Assembly (NCBI RefSeq): GCF_014202995.1
Contig: NZ_JACHIA010000005.1
Location: 248,001 to 312,000 of the forward strand
DNA length: 64,000 nucleotides
Origin: Longimicrobium terrae
Lineage (GTDB): Bacteria > Gemmatimonadota > Gemmatimonadetes > Longimicrobiales > Longimicrobiaceae
Direction: 5' to 3'
Made by a program: the position numbers and the translations under genes. Under the pieces are notes generated by a model. It saw nothing but the letters and a program-made list of their open reading frames with translations. It was not told the DNA's origin and searched no databases. Below, piece after piece: positions 44,553 through 54,885 of the stretch (position 1 is its first letter; each line of letters begins with the position of its first letter).

Positions 44553-45839
44553 TCACACCGGCACCTCCACGCGCGAGACGACCGGGGCCAGCCGCTCCGC
44601 ACTGAGCGCCCGCAGCGCCAGGTCCACCCGCTGCCAGCCCACCGGCCCGGTGACGGCCACCCGCCGGTCCCCGTCCGCCAGCACGGCGGTGGACACGATC
44701 CCCGCCCGGCTCAGCGTGCGCTCCAGGATGCCTCCGGCCGCCTGCGTGCGCGCGACGCTGAGCGCCCAGCGGTGCTCGCGCGTGTCGGCAACGGAGAGGG
44801 GCGCGACCGGGGCGGGGCGGGGAAGGCGGCCGGCGCCCCGCACCAGATCCGCCAGCAGCGAACTCGCCGTCGGTGATCCGCCCGCGCCGGGGCCGCTGAG
44901 CGCCACGCCGCCGTTGGCCCGGCTCTCGATCACCACCACGTTCTCCTCGCCGCGCGTGCGGCCCAGCGCACCGGCGGAGGGAACGATCACCGGCTCCACC
45001 GCCGCCACCACGCCCGCCTCCGTCTGCACCGCTTCGGCGACGAGGCGCGGCGCGCCGCCCAGCAGCCGCGCGTCGGCCGCCAGCCGCTCCGGGTCGGGGT
45101 CGATGCCGCGGCGGCGCAGGACCAGCGCGTCGGGGCGGATGCCGAACGCCAGCCATCCCAGGATGCGCAGCTTGTCCGCCGCGTCCTCGCCGGACAGGTC
45201 GCGCGCGGGGTTGGCCTCCGCGAATCCGCGCGCCTGCGCGTCCGCCAGGGCATCCGCGTACCGCCATCCCTCGTCCAGCCGGGTGAGGATGAAGTTGGTG
45301 GTCCCGTTCAGCACGCCGCGGATGCGCGCGATCCCCGTAAGCCCCAGTGAGTCGCGGAGCGCGCGAATGACGGGAATTCCGCCCGCGACGGCGCTCTCGA
45401 AGTCGATGCGCGTGCGGTGCCGGCGCGCCAGCTCCGCCAGTTCCGGCCCGTGCGCGGCGATCAGCGCCTTGTTTGCCGTCACCAGCCGCCGCCCGCGGCC
45501 CAGCGTCGTCCGCGCGATGCGCAGCGCGGGATCCAGCCCGCCGATCGCCTCGACGACGACGTCCGCGTCCTCCGCCAGAAACGCGTCCAGGTCCGTGGTC
45601 AGCAGCGCGGGGTCCAGCTCCGATGGACGGGGCCGGCCCGCGTGGGCCACCAGGACGCGGACCAGCCGCACCCGCACGCCGTGCCGCGCCCGGATCTCCC
45701 CTGCGCCCTGGTGAAGCAGGCGCACCAGCTCGCCGCCCACGGTGCCGCAGCCGGCCAGCGCCACGCGCAGCGTCCGCGGTTCGCGCGGCGGTGGCGTCAA
45801 ACGGACCGGCGCGCCGTCAATCTCCAGCAGGGTGCTCAT
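44553..45839 (-). CDS. hom: Homoserine dehydrogenase
   Basis: 428 residues. Reduces aspartate semialdehyde to homoserine. N-terminal Rossmann fold 'VALAGCGTVGGELVRLL', then 'EAIGGLDPAL', 'VTANKALIAAHG', the signature 'FESAVAGGIPVIRALRDSLG' and 'GVLNGTTNFIL', and 'DLSGEDAADKLRIL' with the catalytic Asp/Lys. The last 85 residues ('HRWALSVARTQAAGGILERT', 'VAVTGPVGWQRVDLALRAL') look like an ACT domain, so threonine feedback is possible. Last gene of metY-lysC-metX-hom; its start overlaps the metX end by 23 bases. Confidence 0.9.
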   Translation of the reverse strand: MSTLLEIDGAPVRLTPPPREPRTLRVALAGCGTVGGELVRLLHQGAGEIRARHGVRVRLVRVLVAHAGRPRPSELDPALLTTDLDAFLAEDADVVVEAIGGLDPALRIARTTLGRGRRLVTANKALIAAHGPELAELARRHRTRIDFESAVAGGIPVIRALRDSLGLTGIARIRGVLNGTTNFILTRLDEGWRYADALADAQARGFAEANPARDLSGEDAADKLRILGWLAFGIRPDALVLRRRGIDPDPERLAADARLLGGAPRLVAEAVQTEAGVVAAVEPVIVPSAGALGRTRGEENVVVIESRANGGVALSGPGAGGSPTASSLLADLVRGAGRLPRPAPVAPLSVADTREHRWALSVARTQAAGGILERTLSRAGIVSTAVLADGDRRVAVTGPVGWQRVDLALRALSAERLAPVVSRVEVPV

Positions 45840-46829
45840 CGTCTTGCTCCTTGGGCGGCGCGTGTGCGCCTGCGAGTGCGTCGGCCAGAATGCGCCCGGC
45901 CTGCTCCGGTTCCAGCAGAAAGGCGTCATGCCCGTGGATCGAGTGGATCTCGCGGTACGCGGCGCCGGACGCATTCGTCCACGCCCGCACGTCCGCGGCG
46001 CCGTACAGCAGGTCGCCGGGGATGCCGACGCCCACGAGCCTGTCCGCAAGCGGATGGAGCGCCGCGCGAATTCCGCCACGGCCGCGCCCCACGTCGTGCG
46101 AGTCCATCGCGTGCGTCAGCGCCACGTAGCTGCCGATGTCAAAGCGGCCGCGCAGCTTGCGTCCGTGGTGCTCCAGGTACGAGGCGATGGACCAGCGCCC
46201 GTCCTCCTCCGTCCCGCGCGCAAAGCGGATCTCCTGCTCCTCCGCCGTGCGGTACGTCATCATCCCGATCATCCGGGCGATCTCCAGCCCGCGCTCGCCG
46301 CCCGCCGCAATCGCCTGCCGCTGGATGTGATTCCACGCGATGGCGGATGCCGTGTGCGCGGCCGGCGCGGCAAAGATGACTGCGGCGCGCGGGATCGACG
46401 GGTGTTCCGCCATCCACTCCAGCGCCACCATTCCGCCCAGCGACCCGCCGGCGACGAGCGCGACGGAGCCGATCCCCAGTTCTTCGATCAATCGATGGAT
46501 CAGCCGCGCCTGATCGCGCGTGGTGACGCGCGGAAGCGCCTCCCTGCCCGGCTCGGACGGACCCGTGGTTCCGTAGCAGGAGCCGAGCAGGTTGGTACAC
46601 AGCACGGCGTACCGGTCCGTGTCGATGGGCAGCCCGGGGCCGATGGTTCCGCGCCACCAGTCGCCCGCGGCGTCGGCGGAGCCGGTGAGTGCGTGGATCA
46701 CGAGGACCAGGTTGTCGCGCGCGGCGTTCAACTCGCCGTCCAGGTGGTACGCCTGCCGCACGTCGCGCAGGACCTCGCCGCTTTCCAGCGTGAACTCGGG
46801 AACGTGCTGCGTGCGAAGCTGGCGATCGG

Positions 46830-46833
<4 letters not shown>
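45817..46833 (-). CDS. metX: Homoserine O-acetyltransferase
   Basis: 338 residues; GTG start overlapping the lysC stop (GTGA, 46830-46833). Alpha/beta-hydrolase-fold acetyltransferase: 'VLVIHALTGSADAAGDWW', 'NLLGSCYGTTGPSE', nucleophile 'VAGGSLGGMVALEW', acid region 'VGVGIPGDLLYG' and His in 'HGHDAFLLE'. It activates homoserine for the sulfhydrylase encoded upstream. Slightly shorter than typical MetX (about 370), with a reduced lid region. Substrate could be succinyl-CoA in some relatives, but the pairing with MetY favours acetyl transfer. Confidence 0.9.
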
Positions 46834-49081
<2,248 letters not shown>

Positions 49082-49186
49082 GACGCACTGACACATCATG
49101 CACATGCACATCAGGGAAGCGGCGCGGATCGCCATCGTCGTGTTCTGCTCGTCTGTGGTGGGCGGATGATTCCGCCCGCTGGTTCT

Positions 49187-49216
49187 ACTATGGCCCGGAG
49201 CTCCGGGCCCTGTCAA
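49187..49216 (-). promoter_or_regulatory. metY operon promoter with a perfect palindrome in its spacer
   Basis: TTGACA (49216-49211) and CATAGT (49192-49187) with an 18-base spacer on the minus strand. The spacer is almost wholly occupied by GGCCCGGAG/CTCCGGGCC, a perfect 18-bp palindrome (49192-49209), which could be a repressor or activator site. Confidence 0.7.
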
Positions 49217-49348
49217 CCCGCGTGATCACGGGCCCTGCACGATACTCCCCCGCGTACCTCCGCGTACCTCCGCGACCTCCGCGTGAGATGCAGTTCCAGA
49301 GTCAGCGGCCCGCGCCCATCATCGAGACCACCAACGTGGAATGCCTGC

Positions 49349-50494
49349 CTACCGCTCCCAGGGCAGCTCGGACTTGCCGAAGTGGCCGTAGTTGGTGGTC
49401 TGGCGGTAGATGGGCTGCAGCAGTTCCAGCCGCTCGATGATGGCCGCCGGGCGGAAGTCGAAGTTCTCGCGCACGTACTCGGCCGCGGCGCGCGCGTCGC
49501 CGGTGCCGAACGTGTCCACCTTCACCGACACCGGCTGCGCCACGCCGATGGCGTACGCCACCTGCACCTCGGCGCGCTGGGCCAGCCCCGCCTTGACGAT
49601 CTCGCGGGCCACGAAGCGGCAGAAGTACGCGCCGCTGCGGTCCACCTTGCTGGGATCCTTGCCGCTGAACGCGCCGCCGCCGTGGCGTCCCATGCCGCCG
49701 TACGTGTCGACGATGATCTTGCGGCCGGTCACGCCGGCGTCGGCCGACGGGCCGCCCTGCACGAAGCTGCCGGTGGGGTTCACCATCACCCGCACGTCGT
49801 CGTGGTACCAGCTGCCCAGCGCCTCGGGAATGACGGTGGTCACCACGAAGTGGCGGATCTCTTCGCGGCTCACGTCGGCCGAGTGCTGCGTGCTGATCAG
49901 CACGTCCGTCACGGCGACCGGCGTGTTGCCTTCGTACACCACGGACACCTGCGTCTTGCTGTCCGGGCGCAGCCAGCTGACCGTGCCGGCCTTGCGGTGC
50001 TGGGCCAGAATGCGGGACAGGCGGTGCGAAAGCAGAATGGGCAGCGGCATCAGCTCCGGCGTCTCGTTCGTCGCGTAGCCGAACATGATGCCCTGGTCGC
50101 CCGCGCCCTGCTCGCCGCTCTCGCTGGTGTCCTCGTCCACGCCCTGGGCGATCTCGGCGGCCTGCGCGGAAAGCAGGCTCACGATCTTCACCGTGTCGGC
50201 ATGGAAGGGCTGGTCCGCGTCCGTGTAGCCGATCTCGCGGATGGCCTGGCGGACGACGGCCTCGAAATCGACCTTGGCGTTGCTGGTGATTTCGCCGGCG
50301 AGCACCACGTGGTCCTCCTTGACGAGAACTTCGCACGCCACGCGGCTGGCCAGGTCCTGCTGCAGGTGGGCGTCCAGAATGCTGTCGGCGATGTAGTCGC
50401 AGACCTTGTCCGGGTGCCCTTCGCTCACCGACTCGGAGGTGAACGTGTACGTCACGGTGGCCGGCGCGTCCGTGGAAGTCAGCACGGTGCTCAT
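49349..50494 (-). CDS. metK: S-adenosylmethionine synthetase
   Basis: 381 residues, typical length. Makes SAM from methionine and ATP. 'TSESVSEGHPDKVCDYIADS' at the N-terminus (ATP/Mg), 'GAGDQGIMFGYATNE' (P-loop-like), 'FVQGGPSADAGVTGRKIIVD' and 'GGGAFSGKDPSKVDRS' motifs, all intact. ATG 50494 was chosen because it begins the conserved N-terminus. Monocistronic on the minus strand, with a 236-base leader carrying a candidate SAM-II aptamer and terminator. The gap to the metY promoter (49217-49348) contains CCTCCGCG tandem words and a CGTGATCACG palindrome. Confidence 0.95.
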   Translation of the reverse strand: MSTVLTSTDAPATVTYTFTSESVSEGHPDKVCDYIADSILDAHLQQDLASRVACEVLVKEDHVVLAGEITSNAKVDFEAVVRQAIREIGYTDADQPFHADTVKIVSLLSAQAAEIAQGVDEDTSESGEQGAGDQGIMFGYATNETPELMPLPILLSHRLSRILAQHRKAGTVSWLRPDSKTQVSVVYEGNTPVAVTDVLISTQHSADVSREEIRHFVVTTVIPEALGSWYHDDVRVMVNPTGSFVQGGPSADAGVTGRKIIVDTYGGMGRHGGGAFSGKDPSKVDRSGAYFCRFVAREIVKAGLAQRAEVQVAYAIGVAQPVSVKVDTFGTGDARAAAEYVRENFDFRPAAIIERLELLQPIYRQTTNYGHFGKSELPWER

Positions 50495-50628
50495 CGGTGC
50501 TCCTGCGGTGGTACGGTGATCAAAAAGGATGCAGAGGCCGCCGGATGAAGCAGCCCGAGTCGTCGACGGCGGATGATCCGCCTTGCAGTTCCCGCCCTGG
50601 TGCGCGCCGTCCCGGGGGCAAGGCGCGC

Positions 50629-50660
50629 AAAAAAGCCCCAACGCAAAACGCGCCGGGGCT
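50629..50660 (-). terminator. metK leader terminator (riboswitch expression platform)
   Basis: On the minus strand AGCCCC (50660-50655) pairs with GGGGCT (50639-50634), with an inner CGC/GCG stem, followed by six T (50634-50629). It starts directly after the aptamer candidate and 134 bases before metK. Confidence 0.8.
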
Positions 50661-50713
50661 ACCGAGCGCTTTAGCACATTTATAACGCGGAGCAATCGCT
50701 GCAACTCGCCGCG
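50661..50713 (-). promoter_or_regulatory. Candidate SAM-II riboswitch aptamer upstream of metK
   Basis: Minus strand: P1 CGCGG (50713-50709) pairs with CCGCG (50690-50686). The loop has GAGTT near its start and TTGC just before the P1 3' arm, as in SAM-II. The tail TTATAAATGTGCTAAAGCG matches the conserved A-rich tail and GCUAAA of SAM-II, and loop AGCG can pair with tail CGCT as the pseudoknot. Compared from memory with known SAM-II aptamers; pseudoknot is short and no model was run. Confidence 0.6.
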
Positions 50714-50736
50714 GCACCCGTGAGGGTACGGCCAAG

Positions 50737-50765
50737 ATGATAATGGCGCTCCGCTCCGCGCGCAA
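50737..50765 (-). promoter_or_regulatory. Probable metK promoter
   Basis: TTGCGC (50765-50760), 17-base spacer, TATCAT (50742-50737) on the minus strand. The predicted start near 50730 places the aptamer at the 5' end of the transcript. Confidence 0.5.
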
Positions 50766-50949
50766 GTAGGACCGCGTTACGGCGGGAACAGTCCGCGAGG
50801 CCAGGGCACGGGGATACGCCGCTGTAGGGGTAATATCCAAAAGGACTCAGATCATTTCGGGTACAAAGGTGTTGCGCGGTGGTGTCCGGGCGATTACCGT
50901 GGATTCCGGTTGGGCTGGCTGTTCTCACTCTCCAGCGGAGCATCCGTCC

Positions 50950-51597
50950 ATGAAGAAAAGCTGGTATCTGGTTGCCGTTCTGCTGGTGGCGTCCGCATGC
51001 GAGCCGCGTCCGGTGCAGACCACGATCCCTCCCGTCACCGTGAGCAGAACCATGAGCGACGCGGCTGAAACCGGGCGCGAAGCCGGCCCGGGTGTGCGCT
51101 ATATCGGACCCGGGGAAGTGGACCCCGCCATCCGGGAGAGCGCCGGCGCCGTGCACGCCCGGATCGCGGACCGCATGGCGGGCGAGGCCGCGGCGCGGTC
51201 GCAGCAGTGGAGGACCGTTCCCGTCGCGATTGCGCTGACGGACGAGGCGCTGCTTTCCGGTGCGGTGGCCGTGCTCGTCCGCGACCCTGCCGGACGAGGG
51301 AGCCGGATGCTGATTTTCTCCAGGGAAAGCCTGGATGATGAATCGTTCATCCTCGCCGACCTCGCGCTGCGCCGGGACGAGATCGCGAACCCGTCGATCA
51401 CGGGCAGACGAATCATGTTCGTGACTCGCGATCAGCGGATCTTCAATGAAAGCGGCGCGGAGGAGCCCCGCCTGTCGATGCAGAACCTGTCGAGAGGTTC
51501 CAGCGCGTTTGCCGCCCGTCTGCGCGAGGCACCGTCCGCCGGTGATGTGCTGGTGCCGGGCGTGGGGAGAGTAACCGTGCTCGCCCCGGTCCCGTGA
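50950..51597 (+). CDS. Putative lipoprotein of unknown function
   Basis: 215 residues from ATG 50950. Signal 'MKKSWYLVAVLLVASACEPR' (20 shown) with a plausible lipobox Cys at 18. The mature part has an N-terminal Thr/Val-rich stretch and a beta-rich domain ('VPVAIALTDEALLSGAVAVL', 'RRIMFVTRDQRIF'). No family recognised. The stop overlaps the GTG start of the next gene (51594-51597), so the two secreted proteins are translationally coupled and probably act together. Confidence 0.65.
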   Translation: MKKSWYLVAVLLVASACEPRPVQTTIPPVTVSRTMSDAAETGREAGPGVRYIGPGEVDPAIRESAGAVHARIADRMAGEAAARSQQWRTVPVAIALTDEALLSGAVAVLVRDPAGRGSRMLIFSRESLDDESFILADLALRRDEIANPSITGRRIMFVTRDQRIFNESGAEEPRLSMQNLSRGSSAFAARLREAPSAGDVLVPGVGRVTVLAPVP

Positions 51598-52094
51598 GCA
51601 CCGCGGCCCGGGTGGGCGCGGCCGCATTGGCGGCTCGTGGGGCGGTGCTGCTGGTCGCGGTTCTGTGCGCCGCCGAGTTGCAGGCCCAGAACTATCAGGG
51701 ACCGGACGGCGATGGGCTGTGTCCCGCCAGGGTGGGGATGGTGGCCAACCACAACGGCGAGTTCTTTCGGGGAGAAGGAATCGTTGAGCAGGACCTGGTC
51801 TTCTGGACCCGTTACCGCTTCGTGGCCCACAATCTTGGTGGAATGGGCGGCATTGAGATGGCCGGGTTCTTCTACCTGTCCAAACCAGACTGCTACTGGA
51901 ACGAGACCGGAATATTTCTGATCGTTTCTCCCGTGATCGAGTACTACGGCCCGCCTCGGAACGGCGGCACGGGAGGCGTGCCAGAACAGCCGACCGACAC
52001 GGACTATCTGTACGTCGGCGGCGTGCGCTATTCCTGCTACAACTACACCAACGACGACGGCCAGCACATTCAGCACTGCGATCCAGACCCATGA
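51594..52094 (+). CDS. Secreted hypothetical protein
   Basis: 166 residues, GTG start in a GTGA overlap. Signal peptide ends near 'ELQAQNYQG'. The mature protein is rich in Tyr, Asn and Gly and has four Cys ('GLCPARVG', 'KPDCYWNE', 'YSCYNY', 'HCDPD') that could form disulfides in the periplasm. No family recognised. Coupled to the upstream lipoprotein gene; a bidirectional terminator follows. Confidence 0.65.
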   Translation: MSTAARVGAAALAARGAVLLVAVLCAAELQAQNYQGPDGDGLCPARVGMVANHNGEFFRGEGIVEQDLVFWTRYRFVAHNLGGMGGIEMAGFFYLSKPDCYWNETGIFLIVSPVIEYYGPPRNGGTGGVPEQPTDTDYLYVGGVRYSCYNYTNDDGQHIQHCDPDP

Positions 52095-52140
52095 TTCCGC
52101 GCATCGGCGAACTTCGCCGGCTATGCGGATTCACGCATGA

Positions 52141-52183
52141 AACGAAGCGCGTGCGCACGGAGACCGGACGCACGCGCTTCGTT
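52141..52183. terminator. Bidirectional terminator between convergent genes
   Basis: Perfect 15-bp stem (52141-52155 with 52169-52183), 13-base loop, with AA/TT ends on both sides. Confidence 0.8.
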
Positions 52184-52204
52184 CATCATCCACCTACGTA
52201 ACAG

Positions 52205-52516
52205 TCAGGTGCTGAGCGAGATGTCGCGCAGGTAGTCGAACGGGTAGATGCCGGTGTTGTGGCCGTCGCTCCACTCGAACCGCAGCGCGTAGTCGCCCAC
52301 GTACTCCACCGAGTTGGGATGCACGTCCATGGGCACCGCGGCGGGGTTCAGCAGCGGGCGGCCCGTCATCTCCTCCACGCAGCCGGCGCAGGGGCAGCAC
52401 AGGCGAAGGTAGCGCGGCGGATAATCGGACACGCCGCCGTCCTTCCAGCGGATGCGCAGTTCCGATCCATCCTCCGTCGGCCCGACCTCGACCGGCGTGT
52501 TCTCGTCCGTCCTCAC
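52205..52516 (-). CDS. DUF971 (GBBH-like N-terminal) domain protein
   Basis: 103 residues, GTG start overlapping the upstream stop. Small zinc-ribbon-like domain found alone or at the N-terminus of gamma-butyrobetaine hydroxylases: 'LRIRWKDGGVSDYPPRYLRL' then 'CCPCAGCVEE' and 'FEWSDGHNTGIYPFDYLR'. Stand-alone members have been linked to iron-sulfur or ApbC/Mrp contexts; none of those genes is adjacent. Translationally coupled to the DUF2911 gene. Confidence 0.85.
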   Translation of the reverse strand: MRTDENTPVEVGPTEDGSELRIRWKDGGVSDYPPRYLRLCCPCAGCVEEMTGRPLLNPAAVPMDVHPNSVEYVGDYALRFEWSDGHNTGIYPFDYLRDISLST

Positions 52517-53673
52517 GGCGCCACGGTGAACGGGGCGGTCACCTCGGTGTCATCCCACGACATCACGATCGCGCCGCCGTTCTGCGCGTTCCGGATGCGC
52601 ATGGTGAACTGCTCCACCGCCTCGCCCCGCGTGCGCGCGGCCTGCACGGGAACGCGCGCCAGGTCCTGCGACGCATCGTACTCCGTGCCCCACTCGCCCG
52701 TCTTGCGGTTGATGATCAACTGCCAGCCCTGCGGTCCCGGGATGGTCCACAGCGTGTAGGCGCCGGCGGGGACTCGCGTGCCGCCGAACATCAGGTCGCG
52801 GCTGGTGCGGAAGCTGGTGGCCTCGTTGGCGCCGGTGCGCCACACCTCGCCCCACTTCACCACGCTGCCGAAGATCTGACGTCCGCGCCGCGCGGGGCGG
52901 CCGTAGGAAAGCGACATCTGCGCGCCGCCGACGGTGGCGTTGATGGAGTCGCGCGGCGAAAGCATCCCCATCGCCCGCCCCGAACGCTCGGCCTGCAGAA
53001 AGCGCGCGGCGACCGCCTCCACCGGGATCGAGGCCACGCGCTCCACCGTCACCTGCCGCGTGCTGTTGGGGCTGATGACGCCCATCACCCGCCCGCGCCC
53101 GTCCACGCGGATGCGCGACTCGCCGCCGGGGGTGGTGAACGTCACCGAGTCCGCGCCCAGCCGGCGGACCATGACGGGCATTCCCGCCCGTGCGCCCGGC
53201 GACAGCATGGGCACGACGACGGAGTCCGCCTGGCCGAAGCGCGCCGCGTGCAGCGCGTGCTCCACGAATGCGTAGGAATCGCTGATGTACGGATACGCGC
53301 CCGGCGCCAACGCGCGGATCTGGCGCACTGTGTCGCCGCGGGCGATGCGCACGGTGGCGCTGTCACCCGCGGGCAGTTCCACGGTGATGACCTGCGGCAG
53401 CAGCGTGGAATCGTTCATCACCCGCGTGGTGACGGTCATGCGCGACACGCTGCCGTCGGGGCGCAGTTCGGCGTCCAGGGTGCGGAGCGCGGTGCGGGGC
53501 GAGCGGCTCACCATCTGGCTGCGCAGATGGGTGGCGGTGCGCTCGTACTGTTCCACCGCCACGGTGTCGCGGCCCAGGCGGACCACGAACCCGCCGCGGT
53601 CCTGCGCGGCGGCGGGGAGGGCGGCGCCCGTGGCCAGAACGGCCAGCGCGGCGGTGCTCAAGAAGTGCTTCAT
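52513..53673 (-). CDS. DUF2911-domain secreted protein
   Basis: 386 residues, signal peptide 'MKHFLSTAALAVLATGAALP' (20 shown) ending at 'AAAQD'. The N-terminal 240 residues are beta-rich ('YERTATHLRSQMVSRSPRTA' and 'VMGVISPNSTRQVTVERVAS'). The C-terminal domain is DUF2911: 'MSLSYGRPARRGRQIFGSVV', 'WGEVWRTGANEATSFRTSRD', 'GTRVPAGAYTLWTIPGPQGW', 'LIINRKTGEWGTEYD'. The family is common in Bacteroidota and Gemmatimonadota and uncharacterised. Probably periplasmic or surface-exposed. Confidence 0.85.
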   Translation of the reverse strand: MKHFLSTAALAVLATGAALPAAAQDRGGFVVRLGRDTVAVEQYERTATHLRSQMVSRSPRTALRTLDAELRPDGSVSRMTVTTRVMNDSTLLPQVITVELPAGDSATVRIARGDTVRQIRALAPGAYPYISDSYAFVEHALHAARFGQADSVVVPMLSPGARAGMPVMVRRLGADSVTFTTPGGESRIRVDGRGRVMGVISPNSTRQVTVERVASIPVEAVAARFLQAERSGRAMGMLSPRDSINATVGGAQMSLSYGRPARRGRQIFGSVVKWGEVWRTGANEATSFRTSRDLMFGGTRVPAGAYTLWTIPGPQGWQLIINRKTGEWGTEYDASQDLARVPVQAARTRGEAVEQFTMRIRNAQNGGAIVMSWDDTEVTAPFTVAP

Positions 53674-53812
53674 GAATGCCTCGGGAGACGGGAGTCGCGC
53701 CGGAGTCCACGGGTCCGGCGGCGTGCAAGGTGCCGCGCGCGGGGCGGGTGGACAAGGGCGGCCCGGCGGTTGCACCCGCATTCTGGTCCACATTCAGACG
53801 GGGGTGACGGGG

Positions 53813-54205
53813 ATGGCGTACGGGGTGATCCAGTTCGTGGAGGCGGGGCGGCCGGTGGCGACGCTGGTGCGGACCGAGCACGGCCAGCCCACGGGCGCGG
53901 ACGGGGTGATGGATGCGCTGGCGGCGTTCATCGAGCAGACGTCCGGAACGCTGCTGCGGCAGGGGTCGCCGGGCGGGCTGTACATGGCGGAGCTGTTCAC
54001 CGCGCGCGAGGTGGAGGCGGGCCACGAGATCCGCGTGGTGGGCGGATCGGGGGAGCTGGGGATGGCGGCGGAAGAGGCGGGCCGCCTTTCCGGACAGGGA
54101 TACTACTACGAGTTCGTCGTGGGCCCCGAAGGCGACCGCAGCCCGCCCACCGTGCACATGACGCCGGTGTCGAAGCCGCCGCGCACGGGAGAAGAGAGTG
54201 CGTGA
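53813..54205 (+). CDS. Hypothetical protein
   Basis: 130 residues from ATG 53813 (GTG 53804 also possible). No signal peptide. A mixed alpha/beta pattern: 'YGVIQFVEAGRPVATLVRTE', 'GVMDALAAFIEQTSG', 'EIRVVGGSGELGMAAEEA', 'GYYYEFVVGPEGDR'. No family recognised. Its stop codon lies inside the left arm of the large palindrome that follows, so its C-terminus may have been set by that insertion. Confidence 0.6.
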   Translation: MAYGVIQFVEAGRPVATLVRTEHGQPTGADGVMDALAAFIEQTSGTLLRQGSPGGLYMAELFTAREVEAGHEIRVVGGSGELGMAAEEAGRLSGQGYYYEFVVGPEGDRSPPTVHMTPVSKPPRTGEESA

Positions 54206-54878
54206 GTGCGGGGTGCGTTAGTGCGTGAGTGCGAGGGATGGAAAGCTCGAGGAATGCTGATGGTTCGGTGCGGAGGGCGGAGTTTGCGGGCGGCCCCCAC
54301 CCGGGCTCGTACTACTCGCCCACCCTCCCCCAAAAAAGACTGGGGGAGGGTTGGGGGTGCGGCAGGTTCGGTGCGGGAAGCGGAAATCGGTGCGTGGGCG
54401 GAATCTGTTGAGCGAATGAATCCGCCGCTCCAGAAGCGGTAAGCCCCGACTCATGGCCGCTGTCGCGTCCACGATCGGGGCTTCAACTGCGTACGGGCGA
54501 TCACGGATTGGTCCTCCGCGATCTGTGGTCTGGCCGGGTGCGCGCCACCCTCGGCCGCGTGCGCCAGAAGGCTGGAGTGCGACGCCCCGAGTAGTTGAAG
54601 CCCCGAACGGCGCCTGTGGGCGACGTGTTGGGGCTTCCCGCTGTTCGAGCGGCGGATTCATTCGCTCACGATTCCCTCCGGCGCGACAGGGTTGGCTGCC
54701 GGTTCCGGACTCGCCGCCCCTCAACCCTCCCCCAGTCCTTTTTGGGGGAGGGTGGGCCGGTGGTGCCGGCCCGGGTGGGGCCCGCCCGAGAACTCCGCCC
54801 CTCGCACCGAACCGTCAGCACGCCTCGCCGCTTCTCATCCCTCGCACTCACGCACTAACGCACCCAGCACTCACGCAC
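54198..54878. repeat. 680-bp nested palindrome of dispersed repeat modules
   Basis: Outer arms 54198-54240 and 54836-54878 pair at 42 of 43 positions and consist of GTGCGTGAGTGC words. Inside, module 3 is present in minus (54285-54350) and plus (54719-54790) orientation, and module 2 in minus (54405-54487) and plus (54592-54668) orientation, giving a mirror arrangement around about 54540. Sequence between arm and module 3 is also related on both sides (GGTTCGGTGCG...GGCGGAGTT). No open reading frame of note inside. Confidence 0.85.
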
Positions 54879-54885
54879 GTCTCCC

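Noticed and set aside
49136-49216. Upstream extension of the metY leader ORF to a 62-residue protein
   Set aside because: The extra codons overlap the -10 and -35 elements and would lie before the transcription start, so the 35-codon version is preferred.
50679-50684. TATAAA upstream of metK as a -10 element
   Set aside because: It falls inside the conserved tail of the SAM-II-like aptamer and has no -35 partner at proper spacing; a better promoter lies at 50737-50765.
54198-54878. Insertion sequence bounded by terminal inverted repeats
   Set aside because: No transposase frame inside, no clear target duplication, and internal modules occur singly elsewhere; described as a nested repeat instead.
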